This document shows positions 34,876 to 43,776 of a DNA stretch of 64,000 bases, piece by piece (the first letter of the stretch is position 1; every line of letters begins with the position of its first letter). Below the pieces are notes generated by a model. The model worked only from the letters and a program-made list of their open reading frames with translations, had not been told where the DNA came from and did no database searches. The stretch spans positions 62,001-126,000 of the forward strand of contig NZ_JAKVIR010000018.1 in assembly GCF_022601975.1 (NCBI RefSeq), in the 5' to 3' direction. The position numbers and the translations under genes are program-made. The stretch is from Pontibacter sp. E15-1. GTDB lineage: Bacteria > Bacteroidota > Bacteroidia > Cytophagales > Hymenobacteraceae.

Positions 34876-37089
34876 TTAATTTTCAGGGTGCTGCAGGTAG
34901 CCGTCGATCTGGTGGATGATCACCTTGTTCGCCAGCACGTTGCTGTTGGCCCTGACCACCTCGACAGTCCGGCCATTCGCGTCAGTCACGCGCGTGTCCA
35001 CCAGCTTGCCTTTTTGGGTTACCGGGTCGGCCTGCACGGTCAGCGAGGTGGTCACACCGTCCAGATCCTTGTGCAGGGTCGGGAAGCTGCCTGTCTTCTG
35101 GCCATCCGTCACGATGTTCTGGTTACCGACGATGTGGTACTGGATGAACTTGGCTATTTTCTCCTGATCGGCGGTAGACATTTTATTGTAGAGCGGGGGC
35201 AGCTTGCCATCTTCCAGGGCCTGCGCCATGGCCTCGTTGCTCGGCACAAAGATGGTATAGGGCGTTCCGCCCGACATGCCTTTGATGTCCTGGGTGGACC
35301 AGTCGTAGGCAAACGAGGAGTAGGTCAGGTACTCATGGAACTTGGAGAAATTCTCGTTCTCGGCCAGGTGCTGGCTCGGTTTCTTGTCAGTGAAGCTCAG
35401 GATATCGTCCAGGTAGTACACAATGCCGTTGAGGGTTTCCACGGGACCGGTTGCCTGCACCATCTCGCCGTTGTCGGCGTTGCCCGATGCGGTTACCTTG
35501 CCGTCTTTGTACTTGATGTACTCGCCGCCAAACGTCTCCATAATCCCCTCGCCGCTCAGGTCGTTCAGCTGGTTGTCGAAGGTGAAGGCGATGTGCTGCT
35601 GGATGATTCTGTTCATCCGGAGCTGCGCCTGGCCACCGGCCAGCACGGAGCCTCCCATGGGCGGGGTGTATACCCAGTACTGGAACTGCGAATCCCAGCT
35701 AAACCCGGCGTTCGTCAGGGCCTCGTCCGAGATCAGGAACATCGTGAACTTCACGGCAGGGTTTGTCACCGTAAACTTCATGTCTCCCTCCAGCGCCCGG
35801 ATCATCATCGAATACTTTGGGTTGAGGTAAGCCTTGCCGTACACGGTATGGAAGACGTTGGCCCGCTGCACCTTGTTCGTGCCGTAGAAGAAGCCGTTGC
35901 TCAGCACTTTCTGGTCGATCACGTTGGAGGCTGGGTCAAAGCGGGCCTCCTCGCCGAAATCGTTGCTGGTGGTTTTGAATTTGGTAGGCCATACCGTCGT
36001 CGGGAACATGTGGGCCGACACAAAATCGCGGATAATGTTGAGCGGGAGCTTGTCCACAGTCCCGTAGTGCTCCAGCAGCACCGACGAGATGTACTGGGTC
36101 AGCTCGTTGTTGGTCGGCACGAAGAGGGTGCGGCCGTTTGTCTGCCCGTCGTTGTCCTGCATCTTCTCGTAGTTCTCGTTGTTGAGGGCGAAGGGCAGCT
36201 CTTGGCTGTAGTACTTCACATACACAGGGTCGCCCTGGCCGGTGCGCACCTGGTGCCGCCGGGTGGCCTCGGTGTTGGTGAAGAAAGACACCATGTATTT
36301 CTCGAGCAGCTTCCGGAACTCGCTGTACTCCGGCTTGGTGGCCAGGTACTCTTCCATGTTCTGCAGGGGCAGGATCACCCTGTCGATCACGTGGATCACG
36401 CCGTTCTCGGCCAGTATGTTCGCCGACACCACCGAGGCACCCGCCACGTTAAAGCCCGTGCGAGGCGTGTTGGGGTAAAAGAAGTTATAGTCCGCGTCCG
36501 ACAGCCCTTTCTTGGTAAAGTAGGCGTCGGTAAAGAACGGGATGTGCTTGTTGTTGTAGTCGGCAGACACGTAGGTGGCGTTGTTGCGGTTAGAGGCGAT
36601 CACGTACTGGTTGCTCATCTCCTGGCCGTCCACAGTAATCTTATCGGCTGTGTACACGCCGGTATAAAAGGCCGTGCGGCGCTTAAAGGCCTCGTTCTCC
36701 ACCCACCCGATATTCGATTGGAAGTCATCGAGGCGGTCTTTGGTGAAGGCATTGTAGGTAAGGGCGTAGGCCACAATCTGGCTCGCCATCGCTTCGTCTA
36801 TGGCGTCCACGCTGGCAATGCCGTTTTCCTGGAAGAACTTCTGGAAAGCCTCGTCGTTAGGGGCGAAAACCGTCCAGTAGCCGGCGCCGCTCAACGTGTT
36901 CTTGTAGCCTGCCTTCTCGATGAGGGCCACAAAGTTCTTGAAGTTCCCGCTTGCCTCCAGCTGTTGGTACACGGGGTCAGCAAGCGTGTCGGGCCGGGCA
37001 TAATACTCGTCCATGGTTTTGTCTCGGCAGTTGGTCAGCAAGACCAGGAAGGACAAATAGTACAGTATAATCTTTGCAGGTTTGCTCAT
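34876..37089 (-). CDS. Large four-repeat fasciclin (FAS1) lipoprotein, first gene of operon
   Basis: A 737-residue protein with an N-terminal lipoprotein-like signal (FLVLLTNC, Cys21; Asn at -1 is unusual). Four FAS1 repeats can be seen: about 38-245 (FVALIEKAGYKNTL, YWTVFAPNDEAFQKF, NGVIHVIDRVILP), 250-410 (FRKLLEKYMVSFF, RTLFVPTNNELTQY), 410-575 (YSMMIRALEGDMKF, FTMFLISDEALTNA, NGIVYYLDDIL) and 580-735 (FHEYLTYSSF, YTIFVPSNEAMAQA, NKVIIHQIDGYLQ). It lacks the C-terminal beta domain of the other two FAS1 proteins. FAS1 proteins are extracellular adhesion or ligand-binding modules. It heads the seven-gene operon, 429 bases downstream of a predicted operator-linked promoter. Confidence 0.92.
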   Translation of the reverse strand: MSKPAKIILYYLSFLVLLTNCRDKTMDEYYARPDTLADPVYQQLEASGNFKNFVALIEKAGYKNTLSGAGYWTVFAPNDEAFQKFFQENGIASVDAIDEAMASQIVAYALTYNAFTKDRLDDFQSNIGWVENEAFKRRTAFYTGVYTADKITVDGQEMSNQYVIASNRNNATYVSADYNNKHIPFFTDAYFTKKGLSDADYNFFYPNTPRTGFNVAGASVVSANILAENGVIHVIDRVILPLQNMEEYLATKPEYSEFRKLLEKYMVSFFTNTEATRRHQVRTGQGDPVYVKYYSQELPFALNNENYEKMQDNDGQTNGRTLFVPTNNELTQYISSVLLEHYGTVDKLPLNIIRDFVSAHMFPTTVWPTKFKTTSNDFGEEARFDPASNVIDQKVLSNGFFYGTNKVQRANVFHTVYGKAYLNPKYSMMIRALEGDMKFTVTNPAVKFTMFLISDEALTNAGFSWDSQFQYWVYTPPMGGSVLAGGQAQLRMNRIIQQHIAFTFDNQLNDLSGEGIMETFGGEYIKYKDGKVTASGNADNGEMVQATGPVETLNGIVYYLDDILSFTDKKPSQHLAENENFSKFHEYLTYSSFAYDWSTQDIKGMSGGTPYTIFVPSNEAMAQALEDGKLPPLYNKMSTADQEKIAKFIQYHIVGNQNIVTDGQKTGSFPTLHKDLDGVTTSLTVQADPVTQKGKLVDTRVTDANGRTVEVVRANSNVLANKVIIHQIDGYLQHPEN

Positions 37090-37850
37090 AATGATGAGTA
37101 ATTGTGAGAACTAAGAATTATCGACTGATTACTGATTGTGGAATTCCGGTTAATGGTATGGCACTTAGGATTTTTCAGGCACAAAGCTCCCCTCTCGGGA
37201 TAGACCAGTATCTCTTGCTTGTATTATTTTAAACCGGAATGTGATTTTATCCTATCTATACCTTGCACCCGAGAAAAATACACTGCTTCCGAAAACCCGA
37301 GGGCTCCCAACAGTATAGCCAGGCTGGTGTGGTTGTAGGATTTAGGTAAGTATGTAGAGTTTATCCATTCGCTATATCAGTTAAGTGTTAAATATAAATT
37401 TTATTTAATCCTTCTAAAGTAATTGGTCACTCGCGGTTAGGGCTATAATTAGGGGCATTTGTCGCCTCGGTAGTACTGCGCAACCGATTGTCTGACAGCA
37501 CAATACTAAACCATTGATTAAATGTATAAATAACATGTCCAAACCCTATCCTGCTCTATCCTGTCTCCGGGACATTTTGTGTAATGCAGCAGAATTAGCT
37601 GTGAACGGTTTTGTCCAAAATCAGCCTGCTCGTATAACCTGACGGGCTGAAACGGCACAATACACCATATGGCTGAGAAAATATTTCGCGGATGATTTTA
37701 GGGTATGATTTTTTTGTGGCCCGTCTGCATGATATCACAGTCGTAATGGTGCAATTTCTCAGATAAGGCTGAGGAATGGTATGGCCAGCATCAGGCAGGC
37801 AGCATTGCGCTCCCTTAAACTTATAGAATCGTTTGCGCAGACCTGCTCCG
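37090..37850. other. 761-base intergenic region upstream of the FAS1/SusCD operon
   Basis: No gene is supported. It contains the operator/promoter at 37519-37563 and would give the operon a long leader of about 400 bases, AT-rich around 37380-37440. Short frames in 37595-37870 do not look like protein. No riboswitch or RNA family was recognised. Confidence 0.5.
37519..37563 (-). promoter_or_regulatory. Pectin-type operator and -7 box, FAS1/SusCD operon
   Basis: On the minus strand CAGGATA-GAG-CAGGATA (37547-37563) is followed by exactly 20 bases and then TACATTTA (37519-37526), one base off TAnnTTTG. The 17-base repeat is identical to the one at 45061-45077. No -33 TTTG is present at the expected spacing. 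Confidence 0.75.
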
Positions 37851-38696
37851 CTACCGCCCAGCTGCCACATCGGCGGCCTTGCCCCGCCGGGCCAGGTAAG
37901 CGCGCAGCCCCAGCTTGTTTTCCTCCCGGATGCCTTGTGCCACGGCGGCGGCGTTCACTTTTGCGCCTGCCTCGATGGTATGGGTATGGTCTTTTGTGTT
38001 GAAGTAGGTGCTTCGCACTTTCTCCTCCCCTTCCTGCTCGTAGCGGTCGGCGATAAGTTTGTTCAGATCGATGAAGGCGGCGTTTTCCTGCTGGGCGGCG
38101 GCGGCGGCCCACTTCCCGTAACTGTCGGCGTTGCGGTCGGTCTTGCCATCGTGCCAGCTGTTGCGGGGCACCGGCGACAATACCACCGGAGTGGCGCCCT
38201 TGGCTTTTACCTCAGTGATAAACTGGCGCAGGTACCAGCCATACGAATGCACAATCTCGTGCTTTTTGGTGATGAGGTTGTCGATCTCCTCGATTTCGTC
38301 TGAATTGCTCCTGATAGTGCCGCGCGCGCGCAGGGTATCGTTCACGGGGCTGCTGTCGTTGTGGCCGAACTGCATCAGCACATAGTCGCCAGGCTTGATG
38401 AGGGGCAGCACCTTGTCCCAATGCCCCTGGGTACGGAACGTGCGGCTGCTGGTTCCGCCAAGGGCATGGTTCTGCACCGCAATCCGGGACGTGTCGAAAT
38501 GCGCCGCCAGAAAATCGCCCCACCCCCACAAGCCACCGTCGCCTCTCCCCTGCCCGTTCTTCACCGTCGAGTCCCCGATCAGGTATAAAGTGGGCTTTGG
38601 CTGGTTGGTTTTGAGCGCCACACACGAGGCGGTCAGCACCACAACCAAAAGGGATAAATACACGAGCTTGCTTTTCAGGGACTTTAAAATGGCCAT
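37851..38696 (-). CDS. Rhamnogalacturonan acetylesterase-like SGNH/GDSL hydrolase (CE12 type)
   Basis: A 281-residue lipoprotein (VLTASC, Cys25) with the SGNH fold. The catalytic Ser43 lies in LYLIGDSTVKNG, the oxyanion Gly in NHALGGTSSRTF, Asn113 in MQFGHNDSSP, and Asp236/His239 in TKDHTHT. This arrangement and KWAAAAAQQENAAFIDLN are typical of CE12 rhamnogalacturonan acetylesterases, which remove acetyl groups from galacturonate in RG-I so that lyases can act. It stands 550 bases from the next esterase gene and may have its own promoter. Short arginine-rich tail after residue 270. Confidence 0.92.
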   Translation of the reverse strand: MAILKSLKSKLVYLSLLVVVLTASCVALKTNQPKPTLYLIGDSTVKNGQGRGDGGLWGWGDFLAAHFDTSRIAVQNHALGGTSSRTFRTQGHWDKVLPLIKPGDYVLMQFGHNDSSPVNDTLRARGTIRSNSDEIEEIDNLITKKHEIVHSYGWYLRQFITEVKAKGATPVVLSPVPRNSWHDGKTDRNADSYGKWAAAAAQQENAAFIDLNKLIADRYEQEGEEKVRSTYFNTKDHTHTIEAGAKVNAAAVAQGIREENKLGLRAYLARRGKAADVAAGR

Positions 38697-39247
38697 AGGG
38701 AGATAGATTGGGGATACGTTATTTTAAGGTGAATTCGATGATTTGGAATAATACTACTATCAATTAGAATTTGCACAGTCAAATTTGACGTTACGCAAGA
38801 GAGCCGCGCAGTTCGTAAAAGTCCCCCTTGGGGGTAGGGGCCCTCTAAGATGAAGGGGGCAGGGGGATGAGAGGCGGCCGGAATAACCTTTCGTGTTCTT
38901 GCTTAATGAGAAATAGCTTCTAAAATATTTCACAGTAGACTCTCCGCAGGGGGTGTCATCCCCCTAACCCCTTCAAAGGGGGACTAAAGAGGGCATGGCG
39001 TAACAGCAGGTACAAACAATTCACGAAAATACTTTAATACGCTAAATCCATTCGATAATGGTATAAGTAACTCTAGTTGCGATAAACTGCTCTATATAAA
39101 CCCACCCCTAGCCCCTCCGAGGAGGGGAATTTTTCTTTAGAACCGAAACAGTGAAATGCGTTGTATAACTTAATCCCTCTCCACGACTGGGGTATGGGCT
39201 CTTTTTTCGCTGCGCTACGGGCTGTCGGTTAAGGCGCTTCCGTTTTG
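38697..39247. other. 551-base repeat-rich intergenic region
   Basis: No gene. It contains the GC-rich inverted-repeat element at 38817-38988 and a single hairpin arm at 39098-39132 (cccacccctagcccctcc then gaggagggg) of the same family as 3557-3686. Confidence 0.6.
38817..38988. repeat. Interspersed element with G/C-run inverted arms
   Basis: Outer ends AAAGTCCCCCTT (38818 region) and AAGGGGGACTAAA (near 38975) are inverted; inner arms tgaagggggcagggggatga (38851-38870) and tcatccccctaaccccttca (38956-38975) are inverted copies with few mismatches. It is non-coding and resembles repeat families scattered in Bacteroidota intergenic DNA. Confidence 0.6.
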
Positions 39248-40036
39248 TTATCTGGGCTTCTTCAGAAGATATTTGTTGAGGGGATGGCGCTTGTTCTGTT
39301 TGAGGCCATCCACCACAGAGGCCGCGTTGATCCGGGCTCCCTCGGGGCTGGTATGGGTATGATCCGAGGGGAAAAGCGCGTCTACTTTTTCGGGCCCGAA
39401 CGCCTCGTATTTTTCTGCCGTTATCCGGTTCAGGTCCACAAAGTATACCCCCTCGGCCTGCGCCACTTCCCGGGCCCATTTGCCGAAGTCGTTATCGGCG
39501 CGCACCACTTTCCCGTCTTTCCACTGGTTACGCGGAATCATGGAGGCGATGATCGGGGTGGCTCCCTTCTCCTTGGCCTCTTTCACGAATTTGGAGAGGT
39601 ACCACCCATAGGTATGCACCACTTCCTTCTCGCCGTCTTTCCATGTCAGTTCCTTGGTTTCCGGGCCCGTGCCCCGCAGCACACCCCTGTAGCCGGCACG
39701 GGAGGTATCGGGCGCGCTTCCCTCGTTGTGGCCAAACTGCATGATCACAAAATCGCCGGGCTTCAGCGTAGACAGCACTTTCTCCCAGCGGCCCTCTTTA
39801 ATGAAGGTGCGGGTGCTTCGGCCCGCCATGGCCTGGTTGCTCACGCTGATCCGGGTGGTGTCAAACAGCTCCTGTATGTAGGATCCCCATCCGCCATACC
39901 CCTCGCCCGTGTTCCGGACCGTGGAGTCGCCGATGATGTAGAGTGTTGGTTTTTGCTTGTGGGTAAAGCCAAACAAAAGGACGGCCAGCACAAGAAGCGC
40001 GGCAAAAAAGGGAGGTATGTTTTTTCGGAGCATCAT
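39248..40036 (-). CDS. Rhamnogalacturonan acetylesterase-like SGNH/GDSL hydrolase (CE12 type)
   Basis: A 262-residue esterase with a signal peptide (LLVLAVLLFGFTHK) and no lipobox. Ser38 is in LYIIGDSTVRNTGEGYGGWG, Gly/Ser of block II in NQAMAGRSTRTFI, Asn104 in MQFGHNEGSAPD, and Asp225/His228 in PSDHTHT. GHNE in place of GHND is the form often found in this family. It removes acetyl groups from rhamnogalacturonan in the periplasm. The PL11 lyase gene ends four bases upstream, so both enzymes are made together, which fits deacetylation coupled with cleavage. Confidence 0.93.
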   Translation of the reverse strand: MMLRKNIPPFFAALLVLAVLLFGFTHKQKPTLYIIGDSTVRNTGEGYGGWGSYIQELFDTTRISVSNQAMAGRSTRTFIKEGRWEKVLSTLKPGDFVIMQFGHNEGSAPDTSRAGYRGVLRGTGPETKELTWKDGEKEVVHTYGWYLSKFVKEAKEKGATPIIASMIPRNQWKDGKVVRADNDFGKWAREVAQAEGVYFVDLNRITAEKYEAFGPEKVDALFPSDHTHTSPEGARINAASVVDGLKQNKRHPLNKYLLKKPR

Positions 40037-40040
40037 CTGC

Positions 40041-41906
40041 TTATTTTTTGTTTTTGTGTTTTGTCACCGTGATGGCGGCGCGTTTTGCCGGAGCCATGTG
40101 CTCGCCTATATAAAAGCCCGGGTGCGGCGGCTGGTTATACCCCGCGTTCTGCCAGGCGATGGCCATACGGTACTGCGGGTCGTGCATCAGCGTGGGCATC
40201 CGGTGTTTTGTCGGGATGGTGGTGGTGAAAATCCGCAGCTCCTGGTTGTCCTGCGTCCTGAAGATAACTTCCTCGCGCCAATCGCCAAAAAGATCGGCGC
40301 TGAGCGCGGGCGTGGACTTACTGCCGTTGTTGGACACGCAGCCCTCGGCGGTGAAGAGGCGGCCCTGCCCGTACTTGTCGATGTGGTTGCCGTCGAGCAG
40401 CTCGCGGCTCAGGTCGCCGTCCCACCAGATCACGAAGTTGGTGGAGGGCGGGTTGTCGCCTATCCGCTCCCCTTTCAGGTTCAGCAGCCCGCCGGAGCCC
40501 GAAAACCACATCTCTGCGCCCGGGTTTCCGGGGTCAATGTCGGCGGCCACGCCTCTTCCGGCGTCCTGCCCATCCAGACCCGACCAGAGAATCTCCCCGG
40601 TTCGGGCATCATACACGGCAGCGCCGGGGCCGGTCGTGCTCTCCTCGATTTCGTGCACGCCAAACACCTCCAGGCCGGGCCGCGTGGGGTCCAGGTCGGT
40701 GACGTGCAGGGCATCGCCGTGCCGGAGGCCGGTGGTAAACAGGCCTTTTCCGTCGTCATCCACCACCATGGCCCCGTAAATTATCTCGTCCTTCCCGTCG
40801 GCATCCACATCAGCGATGCTGAGGCCGTGGTTGCCCATGCCGGAATAGGGGTTTTTGCCGTTTTTGGAATCGAACACCCAACGGGACGTCAGCTTGCCCT
40901 TGCGGTAGTCCCAGGCCGCGATGACGGAGCGGCCGTAGTAGCCGCGGCACATGAGCACGCTCGGTAGCTTTCCGTCGAGGTAGGCGGCCCCGGCCACGAA
41001 GCGGTCTACCCGGTTGCCGGTGCCGTCGTTCTTGCCGTTGCCGCCCACGCCGCCCCAGCCGCGCAGGTTGCCCCGCCCGGGTATAAAGTCGGTGGTGGCC
41101 AGGGCCTCCCCGGTTTCCCCGCTGAAAACGGTGAAATACTCCGGCCCTTTCAGGATCTTGCCGTCCGTGTTGCGCCAGTCGGCTGCCGCGTCGCCAATCA
41201 CTTTTCCCTTGCCGTCCACGGTGCCGTCGGCGGTTTTGCAGGCAAACTCCGCCTTGCCGTCACCGTCCATGTCGATGACCACAAACTGGGTATAATGCGC
41301 GCCTTCCCGGATGTTCCTGCCCAGGTTGATCGTCCAGAGCAGGGTGCCGCTGAGGGTATAGGCCTGGAATATCGGTTCGTCGGTAAAGCCACTCATGGAA
41401 TTGTCGCGCCCGCGCCCCGTCTGATGGAGAATTATTTCATACGCGCCGTCGCCATTCAGGTCACCCACGGAGGCATCGTTGGGGGTATAGCCCGCAGGCG
41501 TTTGCAGGGGTATGGACAGGTACTGCTGCACGGGCGCTTTGGCGGGCAGCACAGCAGTGGCGCAGATTTCCCTTTCCTTGCCCTTTAGCACGGTTTTCAC
41601 CACATAAGTAGTTGCCTGGCTCAGGTCTGCCGCCTCGTCCACGAAGTTCGTGCTTTCGGAAAGGGGTGCCTCGTTGAGTCTGACGGGGGTTTTGCCGCCG
41701 TTCACCCGGTAGAGGTTAAAGGCGATGTCGTCAGGGTCTGTGCCCAGCATCCGCCACCCGATGTATACTTTTCCTTCTCCCTGGTTGATGGCGATCAGGC
41801 CGCGGTCGAGGTTTTCCAGTACGCGTTGCGCCTGGGCCGACACCGCCGTAAACAGCGCCCAACACAGCACAAGGATCCATTTCACTATATATTTTTTGTT
41901 TTCCAT
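40041..41906 (-). CDS. Rhamnogalacturonan lyase, PL11 (periplasmic)
   Basis: A 621-residue polysaccharide lyase family 11 enzyme with a standard signal peptide (LVLCWALFTAVSAQAQ). The start of the mature protein, RVLENLDRGLIAINQGEGKVYIGWRMLGTDPDDIAFNLYR, and the end, NQPPHPGFYIGE, are hallmarks of PL11. The eight-bladed propeller carries calcium-binding segments (VGDLNGDGAYEIILHQTGR, VIDMDGDGKAEFACKTADG, IADVDADGKDEIIYG, AADIDPGNPGAEMW). It cleaves the RG-I backbone between rhamnose and galacturonic acid by beta-elimination, giving unsaturated ends that GH105 enzymes remove. Start at MENKKYIVKW (41906). Unlike the PL11 at 60479 it has no accessory modules or sorting domain. Confidence 0.95.
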   Translation of the reverse strand: MENKKYIVKWILVLCWALFTAVSAQAQRVLENLDRGLIAINQGEGKVYIGWRMLGTDPDDIAFNLYRVNGGKTPVRLNEAPLSESTNFVDEAADLSQATTYVVKTVLKGKEREICATAVLPAKAPVQQYLSIPLQTPAGYTPNDASVGDLNGDGAYEIILHQTGRGRDNSMSGFTDEPIFQAYTLSGTLLWTINLGRNIREGAHYTQFVVIDMDGDGKAEFACKTADGTVDGKGKVIGDAAADWRNTDGKILKGPEYFTVFSGETGEALATTDFIPGRGNLRGWGGVGGNGKNDGTGNRVDRFVAGAAYLDGKLPSVLMCRGYYGRSVIAAWDYRKGKLTSRWVFDSKNGKNPYSGMGNHGLSIADVDADGKDEIIYGAMVVDDDGKGLFTTGLRHGDALHVTDLDPTRPGLEVFGVHEIEESTTGPGAAVYDARTGEILWSGLDGQDAGRGVAADIDPGNPGAEMWFSGSGGLLNLKGERIGDNPPSTNFVIWWDGDLSRELLDGNHIDKYGQGRLFTAEGCVSNNGSKSTPALSADLFGDWREEVIFRTQDNQELRIFTTTIPTKHRMPTLMHDPQYRMAIAWQNAGYNQPPHPGFYIGEHMAPAKRAAITVTKHKNKK

Positions 41907-42642
41907 GTTCTTCTGTGGTAGGAGCATGTATAAAGTTCATTTGAAACAGGACTTTCGCAAAGCTGCCCTTGTTGCGTCTTTTGACCTACAAGTTGTTGGT
42001 GAGAACACACAACAACGGCAGGCTACATACTGCTTTCGCTCCGTGTTTCAATTCGATGCGGAAGTCCTGTGAAAGCAAAATGTGTGCTTCCCGATTCTAA
42101 AGGCACTTGTTTGCAGCGCAAAGGGGTAAAATTTATACCTGCTCTGAGCCCGACCGCCACAGTCGGGCTTTCTGTTGGGTATACCCAGCCCGGTATGGCA
42201 AGCGGGCGGCTAGCGCCTTCGGTTCCGGGTACCGTTTCCGGAAAGTGAAATTCTCAGCCAGTGCAATCTTCTCAAATAGTTTCGCTTGCTAATCCTGTGG
42301 TGTCCGGTGCGGGACCAGCCTTGCCGGGGTGTGGCGCAGGGGATGCGCTGCAAAGAAACGGCTGTCGGGTACTTTAGGTCCGGGTTTCGGCTGCCCGGCG
42401 GGATGAATAACGCGCCAAATGCCAGCCGGGAATTTAATCGGATTGTTATAAATTCTTGCAACTTATACTTATTCCCCAGATATTTAGCAGCCAGTTTCGC
42501 GTACCCGGCCCAACAGCAGTGCAGCAACAGCCTTCTCCAGCCTCGGCAGCCTGCCCTGCTTCTCAGAAGTGCTTCCGACGGATTTTTCCTATACCATACC
42601 GAATATCCATACCTAACCTAGCGGCCCCTTTGGGCAATGAAC
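41907..42642. other. 736-base divergent intergenic region
   Basis: No gene. It contains the 125-bp MITE-like element at 41946-42070, an orphan hairpin near 42146-42170 (AGCCCGAC..GTCGGGCT followed by TTCTGTT) and otherwise unassigned sequence. The promoters of PL11 (minus) and GH43 (plus) must lie here but I find no good match to the operator found elsewhere. Confidence 0.5.
41946..42070. mobile_element. MITE-like element, 125 bp
   Basis: Terminal inverted repeats ACAGGACTTTCGCA (41946-41959) and, on the other strand, ACAGGACTTCCGCA (42057-42070), one mismatch, directly flanked on both sides by GAA, a possible 3-bp target duplication. There is no coding capacity. It lies 40 bases before the PL11 start. 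The ends resemble IS ends seen in several bacteria, but the family is unknown. Confidence 0.6.
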
Positions 42643-43581
42643 ATGAGAAAATTACTGTGCCTGATTCTGATATCCCTTTCGGCTTGTGCCGGTCTGCAAA
42701 AGCAACCTCAGCAACGCGCGGAGGGGGAGGTATACCTGTTCTCCTACTTCAAAGGAAACGGCGACGGCCTGCACCTGGCCTACAGCCTGGACGGGTATAA
42801 CTGGCAAGCCCTGAAGCAAGACTCCATTTTTGTGAAGCCCACCGCCGGCAACGACAAGCTGATGCGCGACCCCTGTATTATCCGGGGCGGCGACGGCCGC
42901 TTTCACATGGTCTGGACGGTGAGCTGGAACGAGAAAGGCATCGGCTACGCCAGCTCCCCGGATTTGCTCCACTGGTCGGAGCAGCAGTTTATACCCGTGA
43001 TGGCGCACGAGCCCGAGGCCCGCAACACCTGGGCCCCGGAGATTACCTATGATGCCCGGACAAAGGAGTATATGATTTACTGGGCTTCCACCGTCACGGG
43101 CCTGTACCCCGAAACGCAGTCCACGGCCGACAATGGGTATAACCACCGCATGTACTATACCACGACCAGGGACTTCGCGCGTTTCTCAGACACGAAGCTA
43201 CTCTACGAGCCGGGCTTCAACGTGATCGATGCCACCATAGTGCCCGAGGGTGACCGGTATGTGATGTTCCTGAAAGACGAAACCCGCGAGCCTGCCGCCA
43301 AGAACCTGAGGATAGCCTACGCCGACCACCTGACCGGCCCCTACAGCCCCGCCAGCCCCGCCATCACGGGCAAGTACTGGGCAGAAGGCCCCACAACGCT
43401 GAAAGTGAATGACAAGTGGCTGGTTTACTTCGACAAGTATACCGAGCACAGCATGGGCGCAGTGCAGTCTGAGAACCTGAAAGACTGGGAGGATATCTCG
43501 GCGCAAATCTCCTTTCCGAAGGGCATGCGCCACGGCACCATCTTTACCGTCACCAGAGCGGAATTCGAAAAGCTGCAGTAA
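42643..43581 (+). CDS. GH43-like lipoprotein glycosidase
   Basis: A 312-residue lipoprotein (SLSAC, Cys15) with the five-bladed propeller pattern of GH43. The putative catalytic triad is Asp76 (LMRDPCIIRG, base), Asp196 (FNVIDATIV) and Glu248 (KYWAEGPTTLK, acid), with bladed repeats YLFSYFKG.GDGLHLAYSLDGYNW and WAPEITYDARTKEYMIYWAS. GH43 enzymes remove arabinofuranose or related side chains, or galactan chains, from RG-I; the exact specificity is not readable. ATG 42637 and 42643 are both possible; the second fits the signal best. Transcribed alone, opposite to PL11. Confidence 0.85.
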   Translation: MRKLLCLILISLSACAGLQKQPQQRAEGEVYLFSYFKGNGDGLHLAYSLDGYNWQALKQDSIFVKPTAGNDKLMRDPCIIRGGDGRFHMVWTVSWNEKGIGYASSPDLLHWSEQQFIPVMAHEPEARNTWAPEITYDARTKEYMIYWASTVTGLYPETQSTADNGYNHRMYYTTTRDFARFSDTKLLYEPGFNVIDATIVPEGDRYVMFLKDETREPAAKNLRIAYADHLTGPYSPASPAITGKYWAEGPTTLKVNDKWLVYFDKYTEHSMGAVQSENLKDWEDISAQISFPKGMRHGTIFTVTRAEFEKLQ

Positions 43582-43654
43582 CCGGAGCAGCTGCGGGGCA
43601 GCGGTAAAGTAAGCCATTTAATTTATCAAGAGGCACCAGGTAACTCTTTTCAAA

Positions 43655-43705
43655 CTCCCCTCCTTTTTTCAAGGAGGGGTGCCGCAGGCGGGGTGGTTTT
43701 TTTCG
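43655..43705. repeat. Single hairpin arm of the GGAGGGG repeat family
   Basis: CCCCTCCTTTTTTCAAGGAGGGG followed by gccgcaggcggggtgg forms a hairpin and matches the right arm of the element at 3557-3686. It lies between the convergent GH43-like and GH105 genes and may also work as a terminator. Confidence 0.6.
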
Positions 43706-43776
43706 GGCGCGAGAGTAAAGCGGATTACACTCATTAACTCCAGATCGAAGCAATAAGCTCCCCGGTTTTTGCCCCC

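Noticed and set aside
34888..37101. 737-codon open frame on the plus strand exactly opposite the large FAS1 gene
   Set aside because: The translation is Val/Gly/His-rich low-information sequence without domain features, whereas the minus strand encodes four FAS1 repeats with a lipoprotein signal.
37595..37870. Small open frame between the FAS1 operon and the esterase gene
   Set aside because: No start context, no hydrophobic or family pattern, and it overlaps the end of the esterase gene.
42146..42175. Terminator hairpin AGCCCGAC..GTCGGGCT in the PL11/GH43 gap
   Set aside because: The T-rich side is on the plus strand but no plus-strand gene lies upstream of it; function unclear, possibly a relic, so not annotated as a terminator.
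42291..42307. AATCCTG-TGG-TGTCCGG as a sixth operator for PL11
   Set aside because: Two half-site mismatches, and the nearest TAnnTTTG-like box on the minus strand starts about 10 instead of 20 bases downstream. It may be a remnant, but the evidence is too weak.
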